Shown here one piece after another: positions 53,090-63,280 of a stretch of DNA of 64,000 nt (positions within the stretch are counted from its first letter, which is position 1; every line of letters begins with the position of its first letter). The notes under the pieces are model-generated. The model searched no databases, was not told the origin of the DNA, and saw only the letters and a list, made by a program, of their open reading frames with translations. The translations under genes and the position numbers were made by a program. The stretch is from Patagioenas fasciata (lineage: Eukaryota > Chordata > Aves > Columbiformes > Columbidae). The DNA lies in contig NC_092525.1 of assembly GCF_037038585.1 (NCBI RefSeq), forward strand, positions 30,778,367 to 30,842,366, read 5' to 3'.

Positions 53090-53284
53090 GGCAGGGGAAC
53101 AGCAGTGAAGCAGGGTTCCAGGGAGGCTGTGTCATCTCCATCCTTAGAGATTCACAAGAGCAGACCAGATGAAACTCTGGACAACCTGCTCTGGCCTCAT
53201 GGCTGACCCTGCTTTTCAAGCAGGCAGCCAGATCTAGGCCCTCCTGCAGTCCTTTCCCAACCAAGCTGGGATTGTGTGACATGA
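53090..53284 (+). mobile_element. Ancient CR1 LINE 3' end
   Basis: The order of words follows a CR1 3' end throughout. A decayed GAGCACTGGAACAGG (about 53095-53115) is followed by TTCCAGGGAGGCTGTGTCATC and CTCCATCCTTAGAGATTCACAAG (53137-53159), the latter matching the SPSLETFK segment. Next come CCTGCTTTTCAAGCAGG, CCTCCTGCAGTCCTTTCCCAACC, and finally a GGGATTGTGTGACATGA terminus that matches the CR1 terminal octamer region. The coding part is broken by many changes. The gene-like word GACCCTGCTTxxxCAAGCAGG points to a different CR1 subfamily from the large element 0.8 kb downstream. Same strand as that element. Confidence 0.7.
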
Positions 53285-54080
53285 GCTCTCACTCAAAATC
53301 ATACCAGTCAGACACAGTCAGAGAAGATATTCTTATCCTGCCTCTTTCCTGAGTGCATGGCATTTCGGTACGCTCACAGACGTCTTGCTAATCCCTTCCA
53401 CACATTGTTCTGCCCTATCAGACAAAAGCTCACATATTCCTATCTTTCTTTTCACAGTCCTCCTTTCCTAGGAGCCTGTAGGCTTTTCAGTGGTACAAAC
53501 CTACAGGCCTCCTTGGTCTTTCTCAGGGGTTTGTCAGAACAAAGGGAACAGCGACAGACACCTCTAAACTTCATTTCCAACCCTTCTGCATTTGCTGCTA
53601 TTTATACTCTCTAACTTCTTGATACTTATGGCTGAGAGAACTTGTCCAAAACCTTTTTCTGGTTTATGAGCGTGGATTTAGTTTTTATGTTCACTGGCTG
53701 CTAATGAGGTATCTTCCTGCCTTAATCCTGCATAAAATTAGGTACCTACTGTAAAACACTCCTCCCTACTGTTTTTCATTGATTGTGCAGGGAATTAGGA
53801 CCTGACAACCATCGATAAAAGTGACCTTAGTTATTGTAAGTGGTCAAAACATAGCTCAGCACAAGGAAGAAACCCTTGTCAATCACATTGTACCAGTAAG
53901 GACCCTTGAGATCAGCATGGAGCTGGCCTTAGCAGATCTGAGCAAAGTGCCAGACAGCACCAGCACCCAGAGTCACCATAATGCTGCCACCACTCTTCAC
54001 TTCCTACACGCTGTTTCCAGTTTCTGAGCACACCCTGTGAAAAGACAGCAAGCGTAGAAATTTGTGCTGATTTATAGAGG
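53285..54080. other. Unique flank between two CR1 copies, no gene seen
   Basis: About 800 bases of non-repetitive sequence. The two plus-strand frames (53357-53614 and 53821-54027) are short and show no family similarity. The large CR1 begins at about 54081 without an evident target-site duplication. Confidence 0.55.
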
Positions 54081-54389
54081 CCACATTACGACATCAAGGG
54101 GCAGGCTGGCAGGGGTGATGCTGTTGTAGGAGTCTATTACAGGCCACCAGATCAGACTGAGGAAGTTGATGAGGCCCTCTATGCACAGCTGAGAGTGGCC
54201 TCACAGTCACAGGCCCTGGTTGTTGTGGGTGATTTTAACTTCCCTGATGTTTGCTGGAAGGACCATTCAGCCAGCCAGCCACAGTCCAGGAGGTTCCTCC
54301 AGTGCATTGATGATAACTTCCTCATGCAGATGGTGGAGGAGCCGACTAGGAGAGGTGCACTGCTGGATCTCATCCTCACTAACAAGTAG
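54081..54389 (+). pseudogene. CR1 ORF2 endonuclease fragment (C-terminal half, upstream of stop)
   Basis: This frame begins at the truncated 5' edge of the element with no start codon. It encodes a GQAGRGDAVVGVYYRPPDQ-like stretch, then the endonuclease motif GDFNFPDVCW at 54228-54257 and RRGALLDLILTNK at 54348-54386, ending at TAG 54387-54389. These are hallmarks of the apurinic-like endonuclease of CR1 ORF2, which nicks target DNA to prime reverse transcription. The N-terminal catalytic part is missing, so no active nuclease can be made. The next segment continues one frame over. Confidence 0.9.
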
Positions 54390-55224
54390 GGTCGAAGCAG
54401 TAAAGGTTGAGGGCTGCCTGGGTTGCAGTGACCATGAGACGGTGGAGTTCAGCATCTTGTGTGGCAGGAACAGAATAGCAAGTAGAATTGCAACCCTAGA
54501 CTTTAGGAGGGCTAACTTTGGCCTTTTCAAGCAATTGCTGGGGGAAATCCCATGGACAAGACTGTTTGAAGGAAAACGGGCCCAAGAGAGCTGGATTGCA
54601 TTCAGAGATTGCTTCTTCCATGCTCAGGATCAGAGCATCCTCACACGTAGGAAATCAAGGAAGGAAGCCAGGAGACCTGTGTGGTTGAATAGGGATCTGT
54701 TGGGTATGCTTAAGCAGAAGAGGAGAGTTTACAGGTCATGGAAGCAGGGGCTGGCCACTTGGGAGGAATATAAGGCTGCTGTTAGAGGATGTAGGAAGGC
54801 AGCTAGGGTAGCCAAGGCCTCCTTAGAATTACAGCTGGTGAGAGGGGTCAAGGACAACAAAAAGAACTTTTTCAAATACATAGCAGATAAAACTAATACC
54901 AGAGACAATGTAGACCCACTGATGAATGGGGTGGGTGCCCTGGTGGCAGAAGATACAGAGAAGGCAGAATTACTGAATGCCTTCTTTGTCTCTGTCTACT
55001 CTGCTGGAGGCTGTCCTGGGGAGCCCCGTACCCCTGAGACCCCGGATGAAGCCAGGTCAATGGAGGAGTTTGCTTTAGTTGATGAGGACCGGGTTAGGGA
55101 ACAATTAAATAGTCTGGACATTCATAAATTCATGGGTCCAGATGGGATGCATCCGCAGGTGCTGAAGGAGCTGGCTGAAGTCATTGCTAGACCCCTCTCC
55201 GTCATCTTTGGTAAGTATTGGTAA
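54390..55224 (+). pseudogene. CR1 ORF2 middle segment (end of endonuclease and linker to reverse transcriptase)
   Basis: In the frame shifted by one base relative to the preceding piece, similarity resumes at EAVKVEGCLGCSDHETVEF. The SDH triad at 54427-54435 is the last catalytic motif of the endonuclease. A basic linker with RRVYRSWKQGLATWEEYKAA follows, then KNFFKYIADKTNTRDNV and the region GPDGMHPQVLKELAEVIARP that opens the reverse transcriptase. It ends at TAA 55222-55224. Upstream of 54390 this frame is open by chance only, so the apparent longer frame from 54220 (a TTG codon) is not a real start. Confidence 0.9.
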
Positions 55225-56577
55225 ACGGGAGAGGTGCCCGAGGATTGGAGGAAAGCAAATGTCACTCCAGTCTTCAAAAAGGGCAAGAAGGAGAACCTGG
55301 GTAATTATAGATCAGTCAGCCTCACCTCTGTCCCTGGGAAAGTAATGGAACAGCTTGTCCTTGGTGCCATTTCAAGGCATATCAAGGATAAGAGGGTTAT
55401 TAGGGGCAGTCAGCATGGCTTTACCAAGGGTAAGTCATGCTTGACCAACCTCATAGCCTTTTATGAGAATGTAACAAGGTGGATGGATGATGGCAGAGCG
55501 GTGGATGTGGTCTACCCTGACTTCAGTAAAGCCTTTGACACAGTCTCCCACAGCATCCTCACAGCTAAGTTGAGGAGGTGTGGTCTAGACAATAGAGTAG
55601 TGAGGTGGGTTGCAAACTGGCTTAAGGAGAGAAGCCAGGGAGTGGTAGTCAATGGCGCGGAGTCTAGTTGGAGGCCAGTATCTAGCGGAGTGCCTCAGGG
55701 ATCAGTACTGGGGCCAATATTATTCAATATATTCATTAACAATTTGGACAAGGGAACTGAGTGTACTATCAGCAAGTTTGCTGATGACACTAAGCTGGGA
55801 GGAGTGGCTGACACACCAGAAGGCTGTGCTGCCATCCAGCGGGACCTGGACAGGCTGGAGAGTTGGGCGGGGAATAACCTGATGAAATTTAACAAGGGAA
55901 AATGTAGAGTCCTGCAGCTGGGCAGGAACAACCCCAGGTTCCAGTATAGGTTGGGAAATTACATATTAGAGAGCAGTGTAGGGGAAAGGGACCTGGGGGT
56001 CCTGGTGGACAACAGGATGACCATGAGCCAGCACTGTGCTCTTGTGGCCAGGAAGGCCAATGGCATCCTCGGGTGTATTACAAGGGGAGTGGTTAGTAGA
56101 TCGAGAGAGGTCCTCCTTCCCCTCTACTCCGCCCTGGTGAGACCCCATCTGGAATATTGTGTCCAGTTCTGGGCCCCTCAGTTCAAGAAGGACAGGAAAC
56201 TGCTGGAGAGGGTCCAGCGTAGGGCAACAAAGATGATGAAGGGAGTGGAGCACCTCCCTTATGAAGAAAGGCTGAGGGAGCTGGGTCTCTTTAGTTTGGA
56301 GAAGAGGAGACTGAGGGGTGACCTTATTAATGTTTATAAATATATAAAGGGTGAGTGCCACGAGGATGGAGTCAGGCTCTTCTCAGTGGCAAACAATGAC
56401 AGGACAAGGGATCATGGGACCAAGCTGGAACACAAGAGGTTCCACTTAAATTTGAGAAAAAACTTCTCAATGAGGGTGCCAGAGCACTGGAACAGGCTGC
56501 CCAGGGAGGTTGTGGAGTCTCCTACTCCAGAGACATTCAAAACCTGCCTGGACATGTTCCTCTGCGACCTCACCTAG
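55225..56577 (+). pseudogene. CR1 ORF2 reverse transcriptase and C-terminus, open after a single stop
   Basis: This is the same frame as the preceding segment, separated only by TAA at 55222-55224, and is open to TAG 56575-56577 (about 450 codons). It has no own initiation codon at its start; the first in-frame ATG is 55345. Reverse transcriptase motifs in order: [35 protein letters not shown], motif [14 protein letters not shown] with the catalytic Asp at 55519-55521, [20 protein letters not shown] at 55684-55743, the catalytic FADD box at 55777-55788, and the C-terminal [15 protein letters not shown] and [20 protein letters not shown]. The catalytic aspartates are intact. The residue before the motif A Asp is Pro, where related copies usually have a hydrophobic residue such as Leu. 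A defective copy, but protein-coding quality is high. Confidence 0.93.
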
Positions 56578-56657
56578 GCGTTCCTGCTCCAGCAGAGGGA
56601 TTGGACTAGATGATCTGTTGAGGTCTCTTCCAATCCCAAACATACTGTGATACTGTC
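56578..56657 (+). repeat. CR1 3' UTR and terminal octamer repeat
   Basis: About 80 bases after the ORF2 stop, with the CR1-typical words GGATTGGACTAGATGATC and TCTCTTCCAATCCC, ending in two TACTGTGA-like units (about 56643-56657, the second incomplete). CR1 elements end in short tandem octamers rather than poly(A). The common avian version is ATTCTATG-like, as at 1144-1155. This region is thought to be the recognition site for the CR1 reverse transcriptase. No poly(A) tail follows. Confidence 0.85.
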
Positions 56658-59600
56658 TCCAGCCTAAGCTTTGCCATGTAGAAAGTGCAAAATAAGCTGA
56701 GCAGCTTCCCCAGACATACCCCAGTTGACTCAATTCATCTGCTTTGAAAGGGGAGGAGAGAGAACTACAGCACTCACACATTTTCCTATGTGCAGAGCCA
56801 GGCTACGGACCTGGAGTGGCTGCTGGATCCAGGGAAGGAGCTCTCGCTCCTTACTCTGCCATGCAGGTGAAAAGAGTAAACTGCAGTTGAGCTTTCCACT
56901 GTTTGGAAAGCAGGACTATTGCAGATCTGCGGGAAGAGCAAAACACAACAAATGAGATTTGATACAACAGTCCTAATACAGTGATTGAAAACCTGACTAG
57001 CACGTCCATGACTAGCACATCTGTGGCTGAATTTAGTTATTTTGTTTAATGCAACAAATTACACTACTATTATATGTGATCTATACTCTTGGCCTTTAAA
57101 ACCAAGGATAATAATCTATGGCTTTTAAGATTCCAGATTATCCTTAAACAATATTAATGGCTGTCTGCAGCAGATACAGCTTTATCAGAGGGGAGAACAT
57201 TGCAAATTTGAGGAAGAATATCTCCATCTAACTGCCTACCTGTAACTGAGAAATTAGCATTCTTCCCAAGAGAAAAAAGGCTGATGTTAATTAGATGATC
57301 ACTGAAGGGTGCATGCAAAGTTTCTAGTGTTAAACCTAATTTTATAAAGAAATACATGCATATCTCCACCTTGCCACAGTCTGATAAAAAACTGAGAGTA
57401 CAGTACATACCGCCAAATAGATGATGATTTCATATAACTTGTTCTGAAAGAAAGCAGCCTGTTGTTTACTGCATTTATCGACAATCTGTGAAAGTAGACC
57501 AGAAATCAGTCTAATTACCAGAGTGCCAGTTGTGCTTGTTAACACCAGCTTTGTGACCAAATGTTATTCCACAGTTGTCACATCACAAGAAGGTTTCATT
57601 ACTAACATAATAGTGAACAAGATCACATGCCTGGCTATTGATTGATCTGCCACACAAAGGAAGGACGTTGTTGTCTCTATTATAACCAGTTACATCTTTG
57701 TCTGCCTGTCTAATATGCACAGGAATGTACCATGAGCAGTTGTTGCAGCATTTCCTAATTTCTGCCTGTTAGCCCATTAACAGCCCATTAGGATTTGCAG
57801 TCTTTGCTACCAGAGAAGAAATGACCTTGCCATAATCCTGTCTTGTACAATCTTCAAAAAAATGTTTTCATCAGCCGTTCTGTAATGGATCCCACAACAA
57901 TTGAGCCTTATTCAACATTTGCTCTATAAATACACAATTTCCATCAAATCAAAGGATATTTTAATTCTTTCCAGGCACAATTAGGTAACACTGCAGGAAC
58001 AGTAGAAATATTCATCATGGCTGCAGCTGAATGGCCCTGAAAGAACCATATCTTAGACCAGACAAATGTTATCCTAACAAGCACCTCAGACAAAATGAAC
58101 TAACATCGACCCTCAGACATCAAGTTGTTCCTTTCCATTCGCTGACCAGTCAAACACAAGCAACAGCTTTCAGGACTGTCAGTAATATTAAAATTGAACA
58201 GTCTTATTTATTTTTCTATGAACTCAATAAATGTTATCATATAAAAGTGAATTTGTTTATCATTGTGAGCCTACAGAAAAACAAGCATACCTCATCATCT
58301 TATCTGATGATGAATGATTTATCAGGCAGAATGTGAATCTGCTTCTAACTGAGTCTATTTTCCTGTTTATGCTTGTTGAACAGATACAATTTAATGAAGA
58401 ATATAAAGTACTTAAAAATCTGTCTACCATTAATAGTTTAATTAAACTGACATGTACTTCAAAAACAGAGAGACAGAAAACATTCATTTTGGTTATAGAG
58501 GGCATGGCATTATTAAAGTGCAATTAAACACAACATTCACTTACAATTAATAGCTAAAACAATTTAATTATTTAACATTTGATTGTCAGTTCTGGCTAAC
58601 TTAGCCACCCCAAGGTGGGTATGTTCTTTGGTCCTCTTGTAAAGCACTAACTAACAAGTTGTTCTGAGCAATGTCTCACTGTAAATCCCTTGACAAACAC
58701 TTCACTGTACCATTGTCCCCTGGTGCCTCCCGTGTCCTTCAGGTTCCAGTTCCCAAAGGATCCGTCCCTGACTTCCCCACTGGGGCAGGTAACACCCTCC
58801 ACTGAGGCTGGCACGAAGTCCAGGGGTTAATAGGTGAGCTCATTCCTGGCTTTTGGATCACTTTTCCTAGGTGAAAGCACTAATTTGGGTCCCTTGGACA
58901 TAGTCAAGCACTTGTTTTCTTCCTAAACTTCATGCCTCTCACACCTCTCTCCATCAAATTTGATTGAAATTGGTTGACTGGCTCAGCAATTCTCTCCATG
59001 AGGGAAGGAGCTAGAAAAGAGGAGCAAAGAAAATCAGCTCAGCCACGCAGGTCTTGTTTCACTTGGAAACGAAAAAAAAAAATCTCTCCTGCCAAATTCA
59101 AAGTTAAAACCTGAAGATGCGAAGTGAGAGTCTGCCAAAGAATTGTTGTACGACTACTTCCCAGAAACATAAATCCTTCTTGAACAAAGTTGCAATGGAA
59201 ATATCCCTGAAATTCTGCCTACGTTATTAAGAATATAGCAACAAACACATTTGGAAATTCCATCAGAATTTCAGGGTCAGAAGAAAATCCAGATTTACAA
59301 CACAGGACTAGCCCGAAAACAGGAATTCTGTTTCAGAAGATATTTCAGTACTTTCAGAGATATATTGAGAAGGAAACTCAGCTTTTTGAGCTTTACACCA
59401 AAAGCAAGACAGACCAGTCCCTCCAGTAACCATACATGGATTACACCGTTAACTGATACACTGGCCACCGAGCAGCCAGCTCTTCGGGGATACTTGTGGG
59501 AGGAAGTTTGGTTTCAATTATTTTTCTTCAGAAAAACTATTTCTTCGAACACTTCAAGAAACATCGCTCTAATCGCAATTAAAGAAAATGAGATGCTACC

Positions 59601-62600
59601 ATTTTCTCCACTTGGGCAGAATGTCACGGCAGGTTCCACAGCTTTCAGCAGGACTTCACAGATCTCAGAAGTTTGCTTTTACAATGAAATTGCAGGATTA
59701 ACGTCATACTACCCAAGCACACTTATTCCTGAATACAGCCTGGAGCAGAAGTTGTTTTTGGACTGTGTAACTAGTTACTATAAATTTGGTTTACTCATTT
59801 TCTTACTAGTTGAGTTATGTGTATACTAGTTATGTGTAGTGGTTGCAGTTGCTCCCATAAATCATAAGATTACAGTCCTCTGTTACCCCCCCAAAGGAGG
59901 AAAGGATGGACAAAATAAACAATAAAATCAGGGGGAAGAGAAAAACCCAATAGCATAGTTAAAACATTCTTGAAAGTTTTCTTTCATGCCTTTTTACCAA
60001 TCCAGAGGGTGCCGTAGCCCTGGTCACACCACCTGAGGGTGCTGGCTGACTTGTGAAGCCCAGGAGAAGAGTAGTCCTTCCGCCCATACTGCAGGCGGTT
60101 GAGCCAAGCTGCAGCCTCCAGGATTAGAGATACAAGCAAACTGGTCCTTGGTCTGCCTTGCCAGGACAGCTTTTATATCTGGGGCTTAGACCAGGGCTCC
60201 AGACCTTTGCATCATGCTGCAAGTCATACAAACACACAGCAGAGGATGGCACATTGTCATTTGCTGGTAGATGGACTTACAGGAAAGCCACTTGGGGAAA
60301 AAAAACATTTTATTCATGTTTGCATAGAGAGCATTTTAATAACAAAATGCATTTTACACTGCATCTGTAAATAATGTATAAAAAATAAGAATAAAAGTAA
60401 TCAGTACAAAACAATGTATTCCTGGACTTAAATTTCTCCATGGAAAAAAATTAAATTTATCTTAATTTTAATCTCTCTCAAATTTAACATTTCAGGGTTT
60501 TTTTGCAAAAATTTAAAAGAAGCAAATGGTAAAGGGTAGGAGTTAGTGGGGTTCATTAAAAAATAAAACAAACAGTGTGTCTTTACCTTTTTTATTTTCT
60601 CTAAAGAGTACTGTAATAATAGATTTCTTTTCAATGCAGTCATTAAGTCTGCCACCTTCACAGAAAAACACCTGCACTGACAAGGATTAGGCTTTAAATT
60701 CAGAGAAGTCACCCCCACAAGAGTAAATAAATTTATAAATGGTCAGAGGTAAACTGTTTCAGCCCACCAGAAGGAGTGATTATGAGAATGGATGTTCATT
60801 TGAAGATTTTATGAGGAATGCAGCAACCAAAGCATTGAGGAGTATTTGCCAGGGAGGTACCAGAGACTCCCACCATAGCTTCAAGGGCTGACTTTGCACA
60901 GAGCCAAGCAGGGAATGGTGGCTTTTCAGAGTTTTAAGGGTTTTAGCTCTGCAATCACTAACCACATTAAAACCCTGTTCACACTCTTTTCAAGATCTGT
61001 AACTGAGACGTGATTACGGTCTAATATAGACCACTAAAGTAGGTAGAATGGAGGATAAAGTCTGGCAACATATTAGAAAGTAAGCCAAGAGGTATGGACA
61101 GCCTATACACCATTGGGTATAAAGCTAGAAGTAAAATCACTTGTGCCTGAACCAAGCTTCTTCGCTTGCATGAGAATTCTCTTCAAATTGCTACCCACAT
61201 CACTAATCAGATGTTTGCACATACAGAACAAAACACCAGGCAATTACTGAGCTTTATTTTCTTCATGGTTTATTCACTGTTCTGTGACCAATGAAGCCTA
61301 GGAAGTCAAACATCTTCTGAAATACTCTATTAATTGACCACAAGTTTCAATCCTTTCTTTAAAGACAGAATAATACCTATCATTTCATATTTTGCAAACA
61401 TACACGTATCTATCTCAAACCTTACCCCTTAAGAATATTTTTCAGGTTTTTTTATATTTTTCTTACAGGTCTACAGAACTTCAGAAATCTATTTTGAATT
61501 TCCATTTCTGAAATTATAGTTTGATCGCTCATGTTTGTTTGTTTGTTTTTTAACAGCACAAAATCACATTAAAATACTATGATCTTCTAATTAAGGCTTT
61601 GCCCCACATAAGACTCAGGCAAAGCATGTCTGAAGCATTCCCTGACATAGAACCTTTAAGAAAAAGCCTCCCAAGGTGTGTGGTTGTCTAGGTAGCTTTG
61701 CAAATGAAACCAAGGCATTGGATATAGATTTTGTTATTACTGTGTTTAAATTAAGCTTGAAATGCCATGCAACTGAAATAAAAATCAGAAGCAGAGCAGG
61801 GTATTGTTTGATTTCCGAATATTAAATGCAATCAAAAGGTAATAGTACTTATAGACTTTTCATATGCAAACAGATTTATGGAACTGATAAAAATCATTTG
61901 CTCACTGAGCTTCAAAAATCTGGGTGGTTTCTTCTGTGAATAATCAAATAAGTTAACTCAGGCAGATTCTATGGTTCAGTGCTACAAATATACAGGATTT
62001 ATATTTCAAGGGCTACTATTGGTTAGAAGGCATACATTTAAAAACCCAAGTCATTTTAGCTTAAATGCCATTTAAGACAAAGACACAACATATAGTGTAA
62101 AAAATAAACAAATGTCACTGTACTCACAGCTGATAAAAATGGCAAGTCAGTAATTTATTTGTTGTTGATAATCAATTTTACTTTCAGGTTCACATACATG
62201 ATAATAAAGTTGCAGCACCTAAATGGAATAGTCATTTGCTTTTACAAATTTGTTTCTTTATGTATTTCATTTTTATAATTTTATGAAAATGCCTCTATTA
62301 ATTTGAAGTTCCTGGAAAGCTTTTCTCCGTTCAGAAAAATCTCTGCTGTTTTGCAGCATCTCTGATTACTATAACTAACCTGCACTATCAGTGAGAGAAG
62401 GCAGTCTATTGACCCAGAATTTTCCTGCTGTACCTTTTAAAAAATTAGTATTTATGTCATTTTATATGTTAAGAAAATGCACAAAATTCTACTGCAAATT
62501 TTAAGAGCCCTAGTGCCTTTTCAATATGCACTATGTCTCTTCCCTGCTTCAGTGTCACAAGAATGCTAAATATTGAAAAATAAATCCCTTCCTTCAGGAA

Positions 62601-62879
62601 GAGAAACAAAACTAAACATCACCCTTAAAATACTAGATCATGTCAAAACTGTGGGAAGAGGTTTCAGATACTATCAGCTGTGGTTTTATATTCATGTTCT
62701 GCTTGCCAATATTTTGGGTAGTATTCTGAAGCTGAGTTTTCATCCGCTAAGGACCTCCTATCCTTTGGGCTCAGGTTTGACTCGGTATTGGAAATGCCAG
62801 GACAGCAGCCACTCCAAGAGCAATCTGGAAGAAATTTCGCAAGAACAGCTTTTCCTGCAATATTTTAAATGAATTTGAA
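56658..62879. other. Unique AT-rich region, no gene seen
   Basis: No recognisable exon or repeat. The largest frame, 59251-59829, is listed separately. The 57640-58000 stretch is a continuous AT-rich unique block without simple repeats that has the look of conserved non-coding DNA, but conservation cannot be judged from one sequence. Slightly GC-richer patches lie at about 58690-58830 and 60000-60220. Confidence 0.5.
59251..59829 (+). other. 192-codon open frame, probably not coding
   Basis: This is the longest frame outside CR1. It opens at a TTG codon (59251), not ATG, and its first in-frame ATG is near 59590, leaving about 80 codons. The predicted C-terminus is hydrophobic (FGLLIFLLVELCVY). 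I recognise no domain or family. In 64 kb read in six frames, one open frame of this size by chance is unsurprising. I see no clear splice or promoter context. Confidence 0.2.
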
Positions 62880-63280
62880 TTGAGAAAAGCAGGGAGAAAT
62901 TTTTTTAAAATCTCTATAAACAAAGAACCCAGGCAGAGTAAAACCTGGAAGAGGAATGTGGGAAGTAGAATGGGAGTGAGGAAGTACACGTGTGTGGAAG
63001 GACTAAGGAGCCAAATGGGGAAACTGAGAAAAACATTTGGAAAAAAATCTGAGGAGCAGAAGGCTGACAGAGGAGGCAAAATCTGTGATGGGGAAAAGTG
63101 CAGAGGGTAACACACAAACACAGAGGGGAAGCTAAAAAAATAGTGGTGAAAGGATGCAGAGGAAGGACGAAGAGCAGAGAGACAGGGACTAGCAGCATGA
63201 AACACAAACAGCAGGGCAGAGACACTGAAGAAGGTAAATTGAAAACAGGGATGCAAAATGAAGGCAAAAATTTTACAGAG
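62880..63280 (+). repeat. Purine-rich (polypurine) block
   Basis: For about 400 bases the plus strand is dominated by A and G (for example GAGGAGCAGAAGGCTGACAG and GAGAGACAGGGACTAGCAGC). The two long minus-strand frames here (62771-63256 and 62914-63285) are rich in Ser, Phe, Leu and Pro because of this bias and are not credible proteins. It may be an old degenerate GA-rich repeat. Confidence 0.6.

Larger units (their letters stand above)
54081..56657 (+). mobile_element. 5'-truncated CR1 LINE with nearly intact reverse transcriptase
   Basis: A CR1 non-LTR retrotransposon of about 2.58 kb (full-length CR1 is about 4.5 kb). It lacks the 5' UTR, ORF1 and the N-terminal half of the ORF2 endonuclease. 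It keeps the endonuclease C-terminal half (GDFNFPDVCW, SDH), the complete reverse transcriptase and the ORF2 C-terminus, a short 3' UTR (56578 onward) and a terminal unit TACTGTGATACTGT. Known lesions are a stop at 54387-54389 with an adjacent frameshift, and a stop at 55222-55224. So few lesions imply a relatively recent insertion. The 3' end matches the nested copy at 366-741. The tail and C-terminal sequence resemble a CR1-J-like lineage, but that subfamily name is from memory and tentative. Confidence 0.95.

Noticed and set aside
59251-59829. 192-codon open frame as a possible novel gene
   Set aside because: It opens at TTG rather than ATG, has no family similarity and no splice or promoter context, and one frame of this length is plausible by chance in 64 kb read in six frames.
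60838-60910. Possible CR1-like word (TTTGCCAGGGAGGTACCAGAG...)
   Set aside because: A single short resemblance to the CR1 3' coding region without the preceding or following landmarks. Likely chance.
62771-63256. 161-codon minus-strand frame
   Set aside because: It lies opposite the purine-rich block. The frame is open because pyrimidine-rich codons contain few stops, and the product is a low-complexity Ser/Phe/Leu/Pro-rich chain.
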